7,852 nt of DNA from UBA1014 sp964344035. Lineage in GTDB: Bacteria; SAR324; NAC60-12. Position numbers and translations under genes: made by a program. Position 1 is the stretch's first letter, and every line of letters starts with the position of its first letter. Positions 6,477 through 7,852 of the stretch are shown here, piece by piece. The stretch is taken from assembly GCA_964344035.1 (NCBI GenBank), contig CAYFLK010000100.1:1-7852 (forward strand), given 5' to 3'. The notes beneath the pieces were generated by a model. It was not told the origin of the DNA. It searched no databases and saw nothing but the letters and a program-made list of their open reading frames with translations.

Positions 6477-6494
6477 GGACAGGGTTTTCTGCCC
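6477..6494 (-). promoter_or_regulatory. hairpin in the rplC leader
   Basis: Read on the minus strand, GGGCAG, a 6-nt loop and CTGTCC form a 6-bp stem with one G-U pair, about 75 nt before the rplC start. An unused Shine-Dalgarno-like AGGAGG lies just upstream of it, near 6505-6510. Ribosomal protein leaders often bind their own product to control translation, so this could be autoregulatory. I do not recognise it as a known leader class, and that role is a guess. Confidence 0.3.
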
Positions 6495-6541
6495 TTAGCT
6501 TTTCCTCCTGAACAGATAAAAAAGCCAAACATAAAACTTTA

Positions 6542-6570
6542 CTTATACTTTTGTTACAAATCAAGGCCAA
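6542..6570 (-). promoter_or_regulatory. predicted sigma-70-type promoter of rplC
   Basis: On the minus strand a -35 box TTGGCC (6570-6565) is separated by exactly 17 nt from a -10 box TATAAG (6547-6542). These match the consensus at 4/6 and 5/6 positions, in an A/T-rich stretch between the TPR gene and rplC. Transcription would start near 6535, giving a leader of about 130 nt. This would let rplC be transcribed independently of the upstream gene. Confidence 0.5.
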
Positions 6571-6600
6571 AGCATAAATTCTTGACTCCAAGCTGAGTTT

Positions 6601-6617
6601 GTGAATGACAGATTCAC
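6601..6617. terminator. weak hairpin at the stop of the TPR gene
   Basis: GTGAAT (6601-6606) and ATTCAC (6612-6617) form a 6-bp stem with a 5-nt loop that overlaps the TGA stop of the minus-strand TPR gene. No T-run follows on that strand, so intrinsic termination is doubtful. Transcription may read on toward rplC. Confidence 0.2.
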
Positions 6618-7852
6618 GATTCCGGCGGGGGCGAAGTGTTTGTGTTACCTGCTCGAAAACGTTCATACTGCAGTTTCAGGTAGCGTTCCCGGGATTTGGG
6701 ATAATGCGCACTACGAGCTCCTTTACGCAGGGTTTTAATAGCCTTTGCAGGGTTTCCGGACTGGAAATATGCTTCAGCCAGTGTGTCGATGTGGTCAATC
6801 GTGTCCGCTTCAGAAACAGCGCGTTCCGCCAGTTTCAACGCTTCCGTGGTATTCCGCAGGGAGCGGTCCTGGGCAGTCAGGTACATCCAGGCGAGGTTGT
6901 TCAGGCTGAGTGCATGGTCCGGGCTGAGTTCCAATAGCTGCTTGTAAAGGGAGATAGCCTCGGCTTCGTTTTCCAGGTACATACTGACAATCGCCCTGCG
7001 CAGCAACACCCAGAAAGCACCTGGATAGCGTTCCAGGCAGAGCTGGTAATGCACGGCCGCAGTGGCTTTGTCCCCGGTTTTTTCATACACCACTCCAAGT
7101 CTGGCATGCAGCCAGGGCTCATCCGGGAAATCCTGCAGCACTGACAGGAAATGACTCTGCGCGGAGAGATATTCCTTCCGTGTTTCATAAATGTGCCCCC
7201 AAAGATAGCGTATCCAGGGAGGAATGGATCCCGAAGTCAGTTCAGCGGGGTTCAGTGCAATGCGCCCCTGAACATCCTGCAGCAGGAAATAAAGGTTTTT
7301 CAAGGCTTGCCGGCTGACCGGACCTGTTCTCAGTTCCTGGATTTGCTTCCAGCCGACGGCAAAGCGACGGTGGAGGAGGGAGTCCAGCACCGGCATGATT
7401 TCCGTGTATTCCGGACCAAACCATTTTCGCTGAATCGGCTCTTTTTCCTGCAGGGCGATGAGAAAAAACGCCCACAAATTTCCCCCGGCGCTGCTGAGCG
7501 CACCTTCCAGTAATTTTCTTGAAAGCTCCGGGTCCCCGTTGATTTCGTGCAGCATGCCGAGGTGAGTCATGATCAGCGGGTCCCCCGGCTGCAGGCTGTC
7601 GATTTTCTGAAACGTATTGATCGCATCTGGCCATATCCTCCGTTCCTCGTCGATCAGTCCTTTCACCTTTAGCAGGGTGACTGATCCAGGATGCCGGGAG
7701 AGTCCCCTGCTCGTCATCATTTCGGCGGCATCCAGTTCGTTGCCGCGTAGTTTTAACCGCGCTGTTTGTGCAAGTCCCCACTCTGAATCAGGTTCAAGTT
7801 CGAGCAGGTGGAGCAGTTTTTTTTCAGCCGAGTCATCCTGTTTTTCCAGCAG
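6614..7852 (-). CDS. TPR-repeat protein, 5' end outside the window
   Basis: The frame stays open to the right edge: 44 further in-frame codons precede the first internal ATG at 7720, and they read as TPR-like helices (LLHLLELEPDSEWGLAQTA). The gene is therefore partial, with 412 residues visible and the N-terminus missing. Tetratricopeptide repeats of about 34 residues are seen at fragment positions about 11-44, 56-90, 91-124, 213-245, 246-279, 280-313, 314-350 and 352-385. Typical motifs include WLHARLGVVYEKTGDKATA and LSLNNLAWMYLTA. A non-TPR helical insert lies at about 125-212. The C-terminus is a short Pro/Ser tail (SPPPES). TPR arrays bind other proteins; the partner and pathway cannot be told from this fragment. 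No membrane segment or catalytic domain is visible in the part present. Confidence 0.88.
   Translation of the reverse strand: MLEKQDDSAEKKLLHLLELEPDSEWGLAQTARLKLRGNELDAAEMMTSRGLSRHPGSVTLLKVKGLIDEERRIWPDAINTFQKIDSLQPGDPLIMTHLGMLHEINGDPELSRKLLEGALSSAGGNLWAFFLIALQEKEPIQRKWFGPEYTEIMPVLDSLLHRRFAVGWKQIQELRTGPVSRQALKNLYFLLQDVQGRIALNPAELTSGSIPPWIRYLWGHIYETRKEYLSAQSHFLSVLQDFPDEPWLHARLGVVYEKTGDKATAAVHYQLCLERYPGAFWVLLRRAIVSMYLENEAEAISLYKQLLELSPDHALSLNNLAWMYLTAQDRSLRNTTEALKLAERAVSEADTIDHIDTLAEAYFQSGNPAKAIKTLRKGARSAHYPKSRERYLKLQYERFRAGNTNTSPPPES

Overview
The window looks like chromosomal DNA of a Gram-negative bacterium. Two proteins have Sec signal peptides, and there is a sigma-54-type response regulator and a ribosomal protein L3 of ordinary bacterial type. 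Base composition is moderate, roughly half G+C by eye. The gene style (PhnD-like binding protein, NtrB/AtoS-like kinase, NtrC-like regulator, TPR protein) would suit Desulfobacterota, Nitrospinota or a similar lineage. No gene here fixes the taxon, so that is a weak guess.

Layout. Positions 1-350 hold no credible gene but are dense in inverted repeats: a perfect 7-bp hairpin at 46-65, a long imperfect inverted repeat at 93-179, a double hairpin at 219-275 and another hairpin at 278-303. Positions 350-635 are the upstream region of a forward operon. That operon has a PhnD-like periplasmic binding protein (636-1496), a membrane histidine kinase (1501-2934) and a sigma-54-dependent response regulator (2931-4274). 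The first two genes are 4 nt apart and the last two overlap by 4 nt (ATGA). Facing it is a small secreted protein of unknown function (4484-4891, minus). About 890 nt then follow (4892-5782) with no recognisable gene, apart from a stop-interrupted minus frame that may be a decayed gene. Next, on the minus strand, comes a complete rplC (ribosomal protein L3, 5783-6403) with its own predicted promoter and a leader of about 130 nt. It has none of its usual S10-operon neighbours. Last is the 3' part of a TPR-repeat protein gene (6614-7852, minus), which runs off the right edge.

How the genes work together. The three forward genes form a plausible signalling cassette. The binding protein would capture a ligand in the periplasm and present it to the kinase, and the kinase would phosphorylate Asp57 of the regulator, which would activate sigma-54 promoters elsewhere. 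No ABC permease or ATPase gene is present, so the binding protein is more likely a sensor than a transporter subunit; this is inference. I see no sigma-54 (-24/-12) promoter in the window, so the target genes are probably outside it. The most unusual feature is the solitary rplC, which is either a relocated L3 gene or a second copy.
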